From Acidobacteria bacterium RIFCSPLOWO2_12_FULL_66_21 (GTDB lineage Bacteria > Acidobacteriota > Vicinamibacteria > Vicinamibacterales > 2-12-FULL-66-21): a stretch of 50,553 bases of DNA. The DNA lies in NCBI GenBank assembly GCA_001767455.1, contig MELC01000060.1:1-50553 (forward strand). Reading direction: 5' to 3'. The notes under the pieces are model-generated. The model made no database searches, had not been told where the DNA came from, and worked only from the letters and a program-made list of their open reading frames with translations. The position numbers were made by a program, and so were the translations under genes. Below are positions 15,717 through 23,165 of this stretch, one piece after another; the first letter of the stretch is position 1, and each line of letters opens with the position of its first letter.

Positions 15717-16724
15717 TCAGACGCGGCCGGCCAGGCAGGCGCTGGCCAGCCGCTCGTATGCTTCGACGGCGCTCAGCAGCTCGGCGATGCTTACGTGCTC
15801 TTCACTCGTGTGCGCGACGAGAAACGACCCGGGGCCGAAGAGCAGGGGCGCGCCCCAGCGATCGAGCAGCGGCACGTCGGTCGTGAACGGAAAGACCTCG
15901 CTCGGCATGCCGGCAACCGTACGCAGCCGGACGGCCGGCACGCGTAGTACCTCTTGGACGCTCACGAGCGGCCGAAGGTCGCCCAGGATCCGCAGAATCT
16001 CGTCGGGATCCCCAATCGTGCGGAACAGCACCTCCGCGGCGCCGTGCGGCGAAATGACGTTGGGGGCCACGCCGCCGTCGATCAGCCCCACGCTGTAAAA
16101 GGTCGGGCCCAAGTCCGGGTCCGACGGCAACTCCAACGTCCGCAGACGCACGAGTGCGTCGATGAGCTTGTCGATCGCCGAGACGCCGTGCGCGGGCGCG
16201 GCTGAATGCGCCGCGCGGCCTTCCGCCACCAGGCGCACCCGCAGCACGCCGCGCGTCGCGGACGCCACCCGGCTGTCGGTCGGCTCGCCGTTGATGAGAT
16301 ACCGCGACCCGATTGGCGCCGCATTCGCCAGCGCCGCGCCGTCGCTGCCACGCTCTTCCCCGACGACGAACAGAAGGCCGACCCTGCGCTCGCCCCCCGC
16401 GCGCACCCGTTCGGCCGCCGCCACCTGCGCCGCGAGAATCCCCTTCGCGTCGCACGCGCCGCGCCCGTACAGCCGACCGTTCTCCACGCGACTGGCAAAG
16501 AACGGCGGCACGCAGTCGTAATGCGTCGAGAACACCACCACCGGCGGATCGATCGTGGCGATCAGATTGGCGCATCCGCGCGCGAGCGGCTGCTCGACGA
16601 CGTCGTATCCGAGGTGGCGCAGTTCAGCGGCGAGCCATCGGCCCGCGGCAGCCTCCTGCCCCGTCGTCGAGTCAATATTAATGAGCGCGCGCGCGAACGC
16701 GATCGGATCGAACGGCGATGTCAT
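15717..16724 (-). CDS. dapE: M20 family deacylase, probable succinyl-diaminopimelate desuccinylase
   Basis: Encodes 335 residues. M20 zinc-peptidase motifs are clear: VVFSTHYDCVPPF (His68, Asp70), YGRGACDAKG (Asp92), VVGEERGSDGA (catalytic Glu123 and metal Glu124), and a C-terminal LVAHTSEEHVSI carrying the last His ligand. The position after asd-lysC-dapB-dapA-dapD argues for DapE, which removes succinate from N-succinyl-LL-diaminopimelate. On motifs alone, ArgE or LysK (N-acetyl-ornithine or lysine deacetylase) is equally possible, and THYDCVPPF resembles ArgE. It is separated from dapD by 126 bp with no obvious terminator. It is somewhat shorter than the usual 370-380 residues. Confidence 0.72.
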   Translation of the reverse strand: MTSPFDPIAFARALINIDSTTGQEAAAGRWLAAELRHLGYDVVEQPLARGCANLIATIDPPVVVFSTHYDCVPPFFASRVENGRLYGRGACDAKGILAAQVAAAERVRAGGERRVGLLFVVGEERGSDGAALANAAPIGSRYLINGEPTDSRVASATRGVLRVRLVAEGRAAHSAAPAHGVSAIDKLIDALVRLRTLELPSDPDLGPTFYSVGLIDGGVAPNVISPHGAAEVLFRTIGDPDEILRILGDLRPLVSVQEVLRVPAVRLRTVAGMPSEVFPFTTDVPLLDRWGAPLLFGPGSFLVAHTSEEHVSIAELLSAVEAYERLASACLAGRV

Positions 16725-16850
16725 GCTTTTGTCTCATAACAGAAGGACGTAAGGAGGGGAGCCTGGTCTTGAATCTAACAGAAGAACAGAAGAAGGGAAG
16801 GTTCTTGTTACACCAAAGACAAGCCCCCCTGTTTCCCTGCTCCTGTTCGG

Positions 16851-17693
16851 TCACCGAATCCACTCTTCCAATGCCGTCCGCGCATCGGTCTTCTCGTCCC
16901 GATACTTCACGATGATCGGCGTCGACACCGACAGGCCCCATGCCTTCCCTGCTCCTGTCGTGACGGGTCGCGAGCCCGGGACCACGACGGCGCCCTCCGG
17001 GACGACGAGCGGCCCGCCCGACGGCTCGATGATCCGGTTGTTCGGCAGATCGTAGATCGGCGTCGATCGCGTGAGGATCGTCCCCGACGCCAGCACGGCG
17101 CGCCGCTTGACGATCGCCCCTTCGTAGATCCCGCAATTGCCCCCGATGAGGACATCGTCTTCGACGATGACCGGCAGCGCGCCGACGGGTTCGAGGACGC
17201 CGCCGATCTGCGCCGCGGCGCTGACGTGCACGCGGCGTCCGACCTGCGCGCAGGATCCCACGAGCGCATGCGAGTCGATCATCGTCTCGTCAGCCACGTA
17301 CGCGCCGATGTTGATGTACATGGGCGGCATGCAGATGACGCCGCGGCCGAGGTACGCCCCGTCGCGCACCGTCGAGCCGCCCGGCACGATGCGCACGCCG
17401 GAGTGCGCGTCGAATTTCTTCAGCGGCAGCGTGTCCTTGTCGAAGAACGGCCAGCGCCCGTGATCCGCCGACATGTCCGAGACGTCGCCGAAACGGAAAC
17501 CGAGCAGGATGCCCTGTTTGACCCAGGCGTTGACGCGCCAGCCGGCGGGCGCGGAGGCGTCGGGCTCGGCCGCGCGAGCCTCGCCGGTCGTCAACGCGGC
17601 GCGCAGGCGTTCGAACGCCTCGCGCGCCTGCCATCGATCCGCGGAGGCTCCCGCGGCATACAGCCCCTCGATTTCGTGCGCGAGCGGCGTCAT
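16851..17693 (-). CDS. dapD: 2,3,4,5-tetrahydropyridine-2,6-dicarboxylate N-succinyltransferase
   Basis: Encodes 280 residues, matching DapD length (about 274). It transfers succinyl from succinyl-CoA in the succinylase branch of lysine/diaminopimelate synthesis. The N-terminal helical part ends with WVKQGILLGFRFGD. A left-handed beta-helix of hexapeptides follows: GGSTVRDGAYLGRGVICMPP, YINIGAYVADETMIDSHALV, GSCAQVGRRVHVSAAAQIGG, and EDDVLIGGNCGIYEGAIV. The tail GAGKAWGLSVSTPIIVKYRD is typical. The ATG at 17693 overlaps the dapA stop by 4 bp (ATGA), which fixes the start and implies translational coupling. The long open frame running upstream through dapA is an out-of-frame artefact. Confidence 0.95.
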   Translation of the reverse strand: MTPLAHEIEGLYAAGASADRWQAREAFERLRAALTTGEARAAEPDASAPAGWRVNAWVKQGILLGFRFGDVSDMSADHGRWPFFDKDTLPLKKFDAHSGVRIVPGGSTVRDGAYLGRGVICMPPMYINIGAYVADETMIDSHALVGSCAQVGRRVHVSAAAQIGGVLEPVGALPVIVEDDVLIGGNCGIYEGAIVKRRAVLASGTILTRSTPIYDLPNNRIIEPSGGPLVVPEGAVVVPGSRPVTTGAGKAWGLSVSTPIIVKYRDEKTDARTALEEWIR

Positions 17694-18598
17694 GACGGCA
17701 CGGCCGGCGTCGCGGCGGCGATGCCGAGGTCGGCGAGCACGCGCGCGATCCGCTGCCGCGACGCGTCGCGCGGCGGCACGAGCGGCAGACGATATACCTC
17801 GCGCAGCAGTCCCATCGCCGCCATGGCGTACTTCACGGGGATCGGGCTCGACTCGATGAAGTTCACCTGCATCAGCGGCAGCAGCTCGGCATGCAGCTTC
17901 CGGGCGGACGCGAAGTCGTTGGCCTCGGCGAGCTCCACCATCCTCGACATCTCCGCCGGCACCTCGTTCGACACCACCGACACGATCCCGCGCCCGCCCA
18001 CCGACATCACCGGCAGCGTCAGCGCATCGTCGCCCGAGAGCACCAGGAAGCCGGCAGGGACGGCCGCGCAGATCTCGCACATCTGCGTCACGTTGCCCGA
18101 GGCTTCCTTGACGCCGATGATGTTCGGGATCGCGCTCATCCGCAGGATCGTCGGCACGTCGACGTTGACGCCCGTCCGGCCGGGCACGTTGTACACGATG
18201 ATGGGCAGCGGCACCGCCACGGCGATCGCGCGGTAGTGCTGGAACAGGCCTTCCGGCGACGGCTTGTTGTAATACGGCGTGACCGAGAGGATGCCGTCGG
18301 CGCCGACTTCCGCCATGCGGCGCGCCGACTCGATCACCTCGTGCGTGTTGTAGCCGCCGGCGCCGGCGAGCACCGGGACCTTGCCCGCGGCCTCGGCGAC
18401 GACGATCTCGACGATGCGCGCGCGCTCGTCGGCGGTGAGTGTCGGCGTCTCGCCCGTCGTACCGCAGGGCACGAGGAAATGAATGCCCGCGTCGATCTGC
18501 CGCCGCGCCAGTCTTCGGACACCCGCCTCGTCGAGCGAGCCGTCGTCGAGGAACGGCGTGACGAGCGCCGTCCCGCAGCCCGTGAATGGTTGCCTCAT
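17690..18598 (-). CDS. dapA: 4-hydroxy-tetrahydrodipicolinate synthase
   Basis: Encodes 302 residues of a class I aldolase barrel that condenses pyruvate with aspartate semialdehyde. Key residues are visible: Thr47-Thr48 in CGTTGETPTL, Tyr136 in IIVYNVPGRTG, Arg141, and the Schiff-base Lys164 in NIIGVKEASGN. YYNKPSPEGLFQHY is also typical. The ATG at 18598 has a strong Shine-Dalgarno just upstream (AAGGAGG), better than an in-frame GTG at 18616 that lies before it. The gene is separated from dapB by 158 bp of palindromic repeat (18618-18759) and overlaps dapD by 4 bp. Confidence 0.97.
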   Translation of the reverse strand: MRQPFTGCGTALVTPFLDDGSLDEAGVRRLARRQIDAGIHFLVPCGTTGETPTLTADERARIVEIVVAEAAGKVPVLAGAGGYNTHEVIESARRMAEVGADGILSVTPYYNKPSPEGLFQHYRAIAVAVPLPIIVYNVPGRTGVNVDVPTILRMSAIPNIIGVKEASGNVTQMCEICAAVPAGFLVLSGDDALTLPVMSVGGRGIVSVVSNEVPAEMSRMVELAEANDFASARKLHAELLPLMQVNFIESSPIPVKYAMAAMGLLREVYRLPLVPPRDASRQRIARVLADLGIAAATPAVPS

Positions 18599-18617
18599 CC
18601 CTCCTCCTTCTTTCACT

Positions 18618-18759
18618 CCGGGGGGCTTCGCCCCGCCGGACCCCCCAACTCACTCGCTAGCGGGGGCCCCCCGGCCCCGCGCCGCTCGTGAGGCTCGCTC
18701 GCCACGCTCGCTCGCGCTCCGGACATTTCGCCCCGCCGGACCCCCCAACTCACTCGCTA
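18618..18759. repeat. GGGGGGCTTCGCCCC repeat element between dapB and dapA
   Basis: The element begins GGGGGGCTTCGCCCCGCC with a GGGGC-TTC-GCCCC hairpin, continues GGACCCCCCAACTCACTCGC, and then carries TCGTGAGGCTCGCTC-type direct repeats. A second partial copy (CGCCCCGCCGGACCCCCC onward) starts at 18729 and ends on the dapB stop codon, so the element supplies that stop (CTA on the plus strand, 18757-18759). A sister copy lies at 21932-22040 just upstream of asd. Confidence 0.85.
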
Positions 18760-19443
18760 TGGAACCAGTTCTGTCCCCAAAACATCGTTCATGGTGAACC
18801 AGCCGCTGCGCCCATGCACCCAGCGCGCGGCCTCGAGAGCCCCGCGCGCGAAGCCCGATCGATCGCGCGTGGTATGCGTCAAGGTGATCGTTTCGCCGGG
18901 CCCGTCGAATCCGACCGTGTGCGTGCCGGGAATCGATCCCGCGCGCGTCGATGCGATGTCGATCGGGCGCTCGTAGCCGCCTCGTTTCAGCGCCTTCTCG
19001 AGCAGGAGTGCCGTGCCGGACGGTGCGTCGCGCTTCGCCGCGTGGTGCGCCTCGTGGATCCACGCGCCGAACGCCGCATGTGGCGCCACCAGCCGCGCCG
19101 CCTGCTCCATCAGGGCGGCGAACAGATTGACACCGAGCGCGAAGTTCGGCGCGGCGACGACACCGATGCCTGCCTTCGCGGCGGCCGACCGCAGCTCGGG
19201 CTCGGCCGCGCGCCATCCCGTCGTGCCGATGACCACGTTCGTCCGGCGCTCCGCCAGCGCCCGAACGTTCGACGGGACGGCATCAGAGGTCGAGAAGTCG
19301 ATCGCGACGTCGGCGGCCGGCCAGCCGGAGGGATGCGCCGCGTTGTGCAGATCGACATGCCCGGCGACCTCGAAGCCGTACTCGCCGCTGAGCGATTCGA
19401 CGAGCCGCCCCATGCGGCCGTAGCCAATAAGAAGAATCCGCAT
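18757..19443 (-). CDS. dapB: 4-hydroxy-tetrahydrodipicolinate reductase
   Basis: Encodes 228 residues. The nucleotide-binding motif ILLIGYGRMGRLV opens the protein. AIDFSTSDAV, NVVIGTTGW, and the catalytic block EAHHAAKRDAPSGTA (His-His, Lys, and the DAPSGTA substrate loop) identify DapB, which reduces the dapA product with NAD(P)H. The length is at the short end for the family (about 240-270). The family C-terminus normally ends near DVLGL; here it ends NDVLGTELVP, with the stop codon lying inside the repeat element, suggesting the element has trimmed or replaced the tail. The ATG at 19443 overlaps the lysC stop by one base (TGATG); a GTG one codon earlier is possible. Confidence 0.95.
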   Translation of the reverse strand: MRILLIGYGRMGRLVESLSGEYGFEVAGHVDLHNAAHPSGWPAADVAIDFSTSDAVPSNVRALAERRTNVVIGTTGWRAAEPELRSAAAKAGIGVVAAPNFALGVNLFAALMEQAARLVAPHAAFGAWIHEAHHAAKRDAPSGTALLLEKALKRGGYERPIDIASTRAGSIPGTHTVGFDGPGETITLTHTTRDRSGFARGALEAARWVHGRSGWFTMNDVLGTELVP

Positions 19444-20882
19444 CACAAGTCCTTGCCGAGCTGCGAGCTGCGGACTGCGAGCTGCGTTTCGACCGGCTCT
19501 CGAAAGAACTCCTCATGCAGCCTGTGCATGCCGCGAGTGAGATCGGCCTCGCTGAGCACGATCGTGACGTTCCGGCGCGAGGCAGCCTGCGACACCATGC
19601 GCAGCGGGAACCCTTCCAGCGCGCCGACGACTTCCGCCGACAGGCGCGGATCGGCGCGGAGATTGTCGCCCACCGCGCAGAGGATCGCCATGCCGCGCTC
19701 GAACCGCACGTCCGCGAACTCGCTCAGCGATTCGACGATGTCGGTGAGCCGCGAATCGTCGTCTATGGTCACCGACACGCTGACTTCCGATGTGGTGACG
19801 ACGTCAACCGAGGTGCGGTGGCGGTCGAACGCTTCGAACACGCGGCGCAGGAAGCCGTGCGCCATCAGCATCCGCGTCGAGGTGATCTCCACCATCGTGA
19901 CGTGGCGCTTGCAGGCGACGGCGGCCAGCGGCGTGTCGCGCCGCGCGGGCGTCGACGTGATGAGGGTGCCTGGCGCCGTCGCTCGATGGCTGTTGAGAAT
20001 GCGGACCGGAATGTCCTGCGCGACCGCCGGGAGGATCGTGCTGGGGTGCAGGACCTTCGCACCGAAATACGCCAGCTCCGAGGCTTCGCTGAACGACAGG
20101 TGGGAAACCACACGCGGTCGGTCGATGATGCGTGGATCCGCGGTGAGCATACCGTCCACGTCGGTCCAGATCTGGATCTCGCTCGCCTGGAGCGCCGCGC
20201 CGATGATGGCGGCCGAGTAATCCGACCCGCCCCGGCCGAGCGTCGTCGTCACGCCCTGCGCCGTCGCGCCCACGAAGCCACCGACGACCGCGATGCGCCC
20301 GGCGTCGAGCGCCGGGTCGATTTCCCGCGCGACCGCGCCGGCCGTGGGATCGGTCAGCGGCGCGGCGGTCATGTGCACCGCGTCGGTGACGATCGTCCGC
20401 CGCGCGTCGATCCACGCGGCAGCGAGCCCGGCGGACGTCAGCGCGGCGGCCACCAGGCGGCTGCTGACCAGCTCGCCGATCGAGGCGACCGCGTCCAGAG
20501 CGTTCGGCGAGGCCTCGCGAAGAATGGCGACGGCCGTCAGCAGCGCCCTGAGATCCTCGAAATGCGCGTCGATGTCGCGCGCAACCCGTGCGGCATCCTG
20601 CGGCTGCACCAGCCGATGCAGGGCCTCGAGGTGGCGGGCCGAGAGCTGCCGCAGTCCCTCGGCGATGCGATCGGTCTCGCGCTGCTCCGCGGCCGACGCC
20701 AGCGCCAGCAGGCGATCGGTGACGCCCGACATCGCGGACACGACGACGACGAGCGGCGCCCCTGGCCGCCTGGCCGCGGCGCCGACGATCGCGATCAGCC
20801 GGCCGATTGCGTCGGCGTCCGCGACCGACGTGCCGCCGAACTTCATCACCAGCGGGCGCGCGCGCATGTCATCAGTCTCCAT
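19443..20882 (-). CDS. lysC: Aspartate kinase
   Basis: Encodes up to 479 residues of a monofunctional aspartokinase, the first step from aspartate to lysine, threonine and methionine. The kinase N-terminus LVMKFGGTSVADADAIGRL is diagnostic, and TTLGRGGSDYSAAIIGAAL, EIQIWTDVDGMLTADPRII and ELAYFGAKVLHPSTILPA follow. Two C-terminal ACT domains are seen around TRMLMAHGFLRRVFEAFDRH and RMVSQAASRRNVTIVLSEAD, the usual site of lysine/threonine feedback. Starting at 20882 the gene overlaps asd by 11 bp; an internal ATG at 20867 (MRARPLVMKF) gives a start closer to the family and a 4-bp gap. I cannot choose between them from the sequence. Confidence 0.96.
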   Translation of the reverse strand: METDDMRARPLVMKFGGTSVADADAIGRLIAIVGAAARRPGAPLVVVVSAMSGVTDRLLALASAAEQRETDRIAEGLRQLSARHLEALHRLVQPQDAARVARDIDAHFEDLRALLTAVAILREASPNALDAVASIGELVSSRLVAAALTSAGLAAAWIDARRTIVTDAVHMTAAPLTDPTAGAVAREIDPALDAGRIAVVGGFVGATAQGVTTTLGRGGSDYSAAIIGAALQASEIQIWTDVDGMLTADPRIIDRPRVVSHLSFSEASELAYFGAKVLHPSTILPAVAQDIPVRILNSHRATAPGTLITSTPARRDTPLAAVACKRHVTMVEITSTRMLMAHGFLRRVFEAFDRHRTSVDVVTTSEVSVSVTIDDDSRLTDIVESLSEFADVRFERGMAILCAVGDNLRADPRLSAEVVGALEGFPLRMVSQAASRRNVTIVLSEADLTRGMHRLHEEFFREPVETQLAVRSSQLGKDL

Positions 20883-21924
20883 GGATCGCGCCTTCGGCGA
20901 TCATCAGCTCGGCGTTCAGCACCGCCGCGCCGGCGGCGCCGCGAATCGTGTTGTGTCCGAGCGCGATGAACTTCAGATCGAGCACGCGGCACGGCCGCAC
21001 GCGGCCAATCGTGACCGTCATTCCGCCGTCGCGTCCGGCATCGAGTCGCGGCTGCGGCCGGTTCGGTTGATCGAGATACAGGATCGGCCTCGGCGGCGCG
21101 CTCGGGAGTCCGAGCGCCTGCGGCCGTCCCGTGAACGCGCCGAACGCGGCAATCACGTCAGCGGGCGACGGCTTCGTGTCGAGGGCGACCGAAATGGACA
21201 GCGTGTGGCCGTCCACCACCGGCACGCGCGTAGTCTGCGCGCTGACCACCACCGGATACGCGGTCACGCCGTCGTCCTCGAACGTGCCGAGGATCTTCTG
21301 CGTCTCGCTCTCAATCTTCTCCTCCTCGCCGGAGATCCACGGGATGACGTTGCCGAGGATATCGAGCGATGGCACCCCGGGGTAGCCGGCGCCGGACACC
21401 GCCTGCATCGTCGTCACCATCACGGACTTCAGCCCGAACTGCCTGAGCGGCGCCAGCGCCATCGAGAGCACGACCGTCGAGCAGTTCGGATTGGTGACGA
21501 TGGCGCCGCGCCAGCCGCGCGCGCGCCGCTGGACCTCGAGCAGCTGAAGGTGATCGGCGTTGACTTCGGGAATGAGGAGCGGCACCACCGGGTCCATCCG
21601 GAAGCTGCGCGTGTTGCTCACGATAACGTGTCCCGCGCGGGCGAATTCCGGCTCGATCGTGTTGGCGGCGGCGGCATCCAGCGCCGAGAACACAATCTGC
21701 GGCGCCGATCCCGGCGTGCACGCCTTCACCGGCGTCGAGGCGATCTCGTCGGGCAGCGGCCATGACAGACGCCACGAGGCGGCCTCGCCGTAACGCTTGC
21801 CTTCCGAGCGTTCGCTCGCCGCGAGCCACGCCGGCCGGAACCACGGATGCGCCGCGAGCTGCCGGATGAACTGCTGCCCGACCATGCCGGTCGCGCCCAG
21901 GATCCCGACGTCCATTCTCTGCAT
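20872..21924 (-). CDS. asd: Aspartate-semialdehyde dehydrogenase, archaeal/fungal-type
   Basis: Encodes 350 residues. VGILGATGMVGQQFIRQLA is the NADP motif and AIVTNPNCSTVVLSMALAP carries the active-site Cys. GVPSLDILGNVIPWISGEEE is characteristic of the archaeal/eukaryotic-type enzyme rather than the E. coli type, and HNTIRGAAGAAVLNAELMI closes the protein. It reduces aspartyl phosphate to the semialdehyde used by dapA. First gene of the operon, in the order asd-lysC-dapB-dapA-dapD. A second ATG at 21915 (MDVGILGATG) is also plausible and has AGAGA just upstream. The 5' side carries a repeat element and a structured RNA leader. Confidence 0.95.
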   Translation of the reverse strand: MQRMDVGILGATGMVGQQFIRQLAAHPWFRPAWLAASERSEGKRYGEAASWRLSWPLPDEIASTPVKACTPGSAPQIVFSALDAAAANTIEPEFARAGHVIVSNTRSFRMDPVVPLLIPEVNADHLQLLEVQRRARGWRGAIVTNPNCSTVVLSMALAPLRQFGLKSVMVTTMQAVSGAGYPGVPSLDILGNVIPWISGEEEKIESETQKILGTFEDDGVTAYPVVVSAQTTRVPVVDGHTLSISVALDTKPSPADVIAAFGAFTGRPQALGLPSAPPRPILYLDQPNRPQPRLDAGRDGGMTVTIGRVRPCRVLDLKFIALGHNTIRGAAGAAVLNAELMIAEGAIHGD

Positions 21925-21931
21925 TTTATTG

Positions 21932-22040
21932 ACCGGGGGGCTTCGCCCCGCCGGACCCCCCTACTCACTCGCTCGCGGGGGCCCCGTCGCCCCGCTCCGC
22001 TCGTGAGGCTCGCTCGCTGCGCTCACTCGCGCAGTCTGGC
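21932..22040. repeat. GGGGGGCTTCGCCCC repeat element upstream of asd
   Basis: Second copy of the 18618-18759 family in the same orientation: GGGGGGCTTCGCCCCGCC, GGACCCCCCTACTCACTCGC, GCTCGTGAGGCTCGCTCGCT, with small substitutions. It occupies the asd 5' region, between the terminator hairpin (ending 22058) and the start codon, so it would form hairpins in the asd leader mRNA. Confidence 0.85.
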
Positions 22041-22057
22041 CGGCCGACGAACGCCCT

Positions 22058-22097
22058 AAAACAAAACCCGCCGTCTGCATGTGCAGGTCGGCGGGTT
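22058..22097 (-). terminator. Intrinsic terminator / attenuator hairpin before asd
   Basis: On the minus strand, AACCCGCCG pairs with CGGCGGGTT across an inner CTGC-ACAT-GCAG hairpin and is followed by TTGTTTTA. This is a strong Rho-independent signal oriented toward asd. It lies about 130 bp before the asd start and inside the same transcript as the promoter at 22221-22250, so it either ends a short RNA or acts as an attenuator. Confidence 0.8.
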
Positions 22098-22214
22098 GCG
22101 GTGTTTCCTTGCGATGTCTGTCTACATCACGGGCGCACGCACACCACCGGCCTGCCGGGTCGCTTGACCCGCTTTCGAGACATCACGGCGTGTGCTTTCG
22201 TGCGCATACGGCTC
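22058..22214 (-). ncRNA. Structured leader RNA / small RNA upstream of the lysine operon
   Basis: From a predicted start near 22214 the RNA forms a closing stem of GCGCAC (22205-22200) with GTGCGC (22138-22133) and GCACAC (22195-22190) with GTGTGC (22144-22139), with only a GAAA bulge on one side. Inside is a GGGTC-AAGC-GACCC hairpin. GATGTCT (22183-22177) is complementary to AGACATC downstream of the stem, which also allows a local GATGT/ACATC hairpin, so alternative folds or a pseudoknot are possible. It ends at the terminator 22097-22058. A 26-codon frame (22207-22127, three Lys) overlaps the stem but has no ribosome site. I see no match to the lysine riboswitch. The identity is unknown; it could be an attenuator or a free small RNA. 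Confidence 0.6.
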
Positions 22215-22220
22215 AACAGC

Positions 22221-22250
22221 AGTATAGAGGCCCGTGTTCGCACTCGTCAA
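22221..22250 (-). promoter_or_regulatory. Near-consensus sigma-70 promoter for the leader RNA / asd operon
   Basis: The minus strand reads TTGACG (22250-22245), an 18-bp spacer, and TATACT (22226-22221). Each hexamer differs from consensus by a single base, the best housekeeping promoter in the window. It overlaps the end of a doubtful 45-codon frame (22350-22213). It points at the structured RNA and, through it, asd-lysC-dapB-dapA-dapD. Confidence 0.75.
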
Positions 22251-22364
22251 CCCGGCCCGGCAGTCGTCCAGGCGACTCTGCTGCCTTGTTGAGATGCTGC
22301 AATGCGAATGTGCGTTCGGTCAGTTCTTCGGTCGCTTCAGGGTGATCCATATTCGACCACCAAA

Positions 22365-22448
22365 GCCCAACGCTGCAAATGAGCCGCGGGCCGCAGCGCC
22401 ATGATGGCACAGCCGAGCGGGCGCGTCGGCTCCATTTGCGTGTTATGC
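22365..22448 (-). other. attC recombination site (integron cassette 59-be)
   Basis: On the minus strand the order is R'' GCATAAC (22448-22442), spacer ACGCA, L'' AATGGAGCCG, an imperfect central stem, L' CGGCTCATT, spacer TGCAGC, R' GTTGGGC (22371-22365), which fits GTTRRRY exactly. L'' and L' pair as AATG-G-AGCCG with CGGCT-CATT, leaving one extrahelical G in L'', the hallmark of real attC sites. R'' departs from RYYYAAC at one base. Total length 84 bp is within the known range (about 57-141). It follows the mazF stop, in the orientation expected for a cassette carrying that gene. Confidence 0.75.
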
Positions 22449-22508
22449 CTCGGAGGGTACAAACCGGGTACATGGGTAACACATCAGACCGGCGGTTAAC
22501 TCTGTTAC

Positions 22509-22853
22509 CTATCTTTCCGGTTGCTCAGAGCTGGTTGTGGGCAACCCGAGCCACAAACACACGGCGCGTTCAACGGAGGCCAACTGAGCACCGCCGAGTC
22601 TTCCCAACGAACGAATCAATTTGGCGTGCGGAATGGTCACGAGATTCTGCGCATCGAACACGCCCGCGCGCAGGAAGGAGACGGACACCGCCGCCTCAAA
22701 TCGGGACTGGCGTGGACTCGTGGTGTGCGGGACGAGCGTGACAAGAGCACGGTCGGTGTCCTCAGCGGGGATGCTGATGACCACCGCGGGACGCACCTTC
22801 GCTGCCATGCCGAGGTCCACCAACCAGACCTCGCCCCGGCGCGGCGGCGTCAT
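22509..22853 (-). CDS. mazF: PemK/MazF-family endoribonuclease toxin
   Basis: Encodes 114 residues. The N-terminus RRGEVWLVDLGMAAKVRPAV is the MazF/PemK pattern (RGEVWxVDL, then KxRPAVVIS), followed by VTLVPHTTSPR and the C-terminal VTIPHAKLIRSLGRLG block. These toxins cleave single-stranded RNA in the cytoplasm. The start overlaps the upstream antitoxin by 4 bp (ATGA), the standard antitoxin-first arrangement. The gene is followed at once by the attC site at 22448-22365, so the pair forms an integron cassette. It lies in a lower-GC stretch than the flanking operons. Confidence 0.9.
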   Translation of the reverse strand: MTPPRRGEVWLVDLGMAAKVRPAVVISIPAEDTDRALVTLVPHTTSPRQSRFEAAVSVSFLRAGVFDAQNLVTIPHAKLIRSLGRLGGAQLASVERAVCLWLGLPTTSSEQPER

Positions 22854-23038
22854 TCAGGCTGCTCGCGATGATCGAGTTCGGTAAACAGGCGATCGGCGGC
22901 CGCCACCAAATCGTCGTCTTGCGGCAAGTCGTGCGGGCCCAACGCCACCCGCCGCGCGAGTTCCGCCACGAGCTCCGACCGTTCCCGATCCGGGAGCGCC
23001 TCGAATTCGTCGAGCAGCTTCTGCGTGGCTTTCGTCAC
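22850..23038 (-). CDS. Antitoxin partner of MazF
   Basis: Encodes 62 residues from a GTG at 23038: a short acidic, Leu/Glu/Arg-rich helix (TKATQKLLDEFEALPDRERS, then ELVAELARRV) followed by an Asp-rich C-terminus that could wrap the toxin. It resembles small addiction-module antitoxins lacking an obvious DNA-binding domain. The assignment rests on size, acidity and the 4-bp overlap with mazF. It starts about 55 bp after the proposed cassette boundary GTTATGC at 23099. Confidence 0.75.
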   Translation of the reverse strand: MTKATQKLLDEFEALPDRERSELVAELARRVALGPHDLPQDDDLVAAADRLFTELDHREQPE

Positions 23039-23092
23039 GAAATCAGAGTCCCATTTTGTGTTCTTCGCGTCAAGCTTGTCGGTGATTGCGAG

Positions 23093-23165
23093 GCATAACG
23101 GTCGCTCTCACCAGCGGCCGCTCATGATCGCACCGGCGGTCGTCTGGTGCAACGCGTGTCAGGCG
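23093..23165 (-). other. Second attC-like site, upstream boundary of the mazEF cassette
   Basis: On the minus strand, GCCTGAC (23165-23159, overlapping the SEC-C gene stop) may be R''. A stem CACCAG-A-CG pairs with CG-CTGGTG with one extra A on the left arm, then GCCG/CGGC, and the site ends GTTATGC (23099-23093). GTTATGCCTCG at this boundary is repeated inverted at 22442-22452, as expected for cassette junctions. R' has T in place of a purine at one position and R'' has one mismatch, so this site is less certain than 22365-22448. Confidence 0.5.

Noticed and set aside
16851-18653. 600-codon minus-strand frame covering dapD and the dapA region
   Set aside because: Only the part after 17693 is DapD; the rest is an out-of-frame reading of dapA and of the repeat element.
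22127-22207. 26-codon leader peptide with three Lys codons
   Set aside because: No ribosome-binding site, and the sequence is explained by the base-paired stem; kept only as an alternative in the RNA entry.
21925-22250. Lysine riboswitch before asd
   Set aside because: None of its characteristic conserved segments or its five-helix layout is apparent; the stem pattern differs.
22213-22350. 45-codon frame MDHPEATEELTER... on the minus strand
   Set aside because: No ribosome site or family, and its end is the -35/-10 promoter; I could not support it as a gene.
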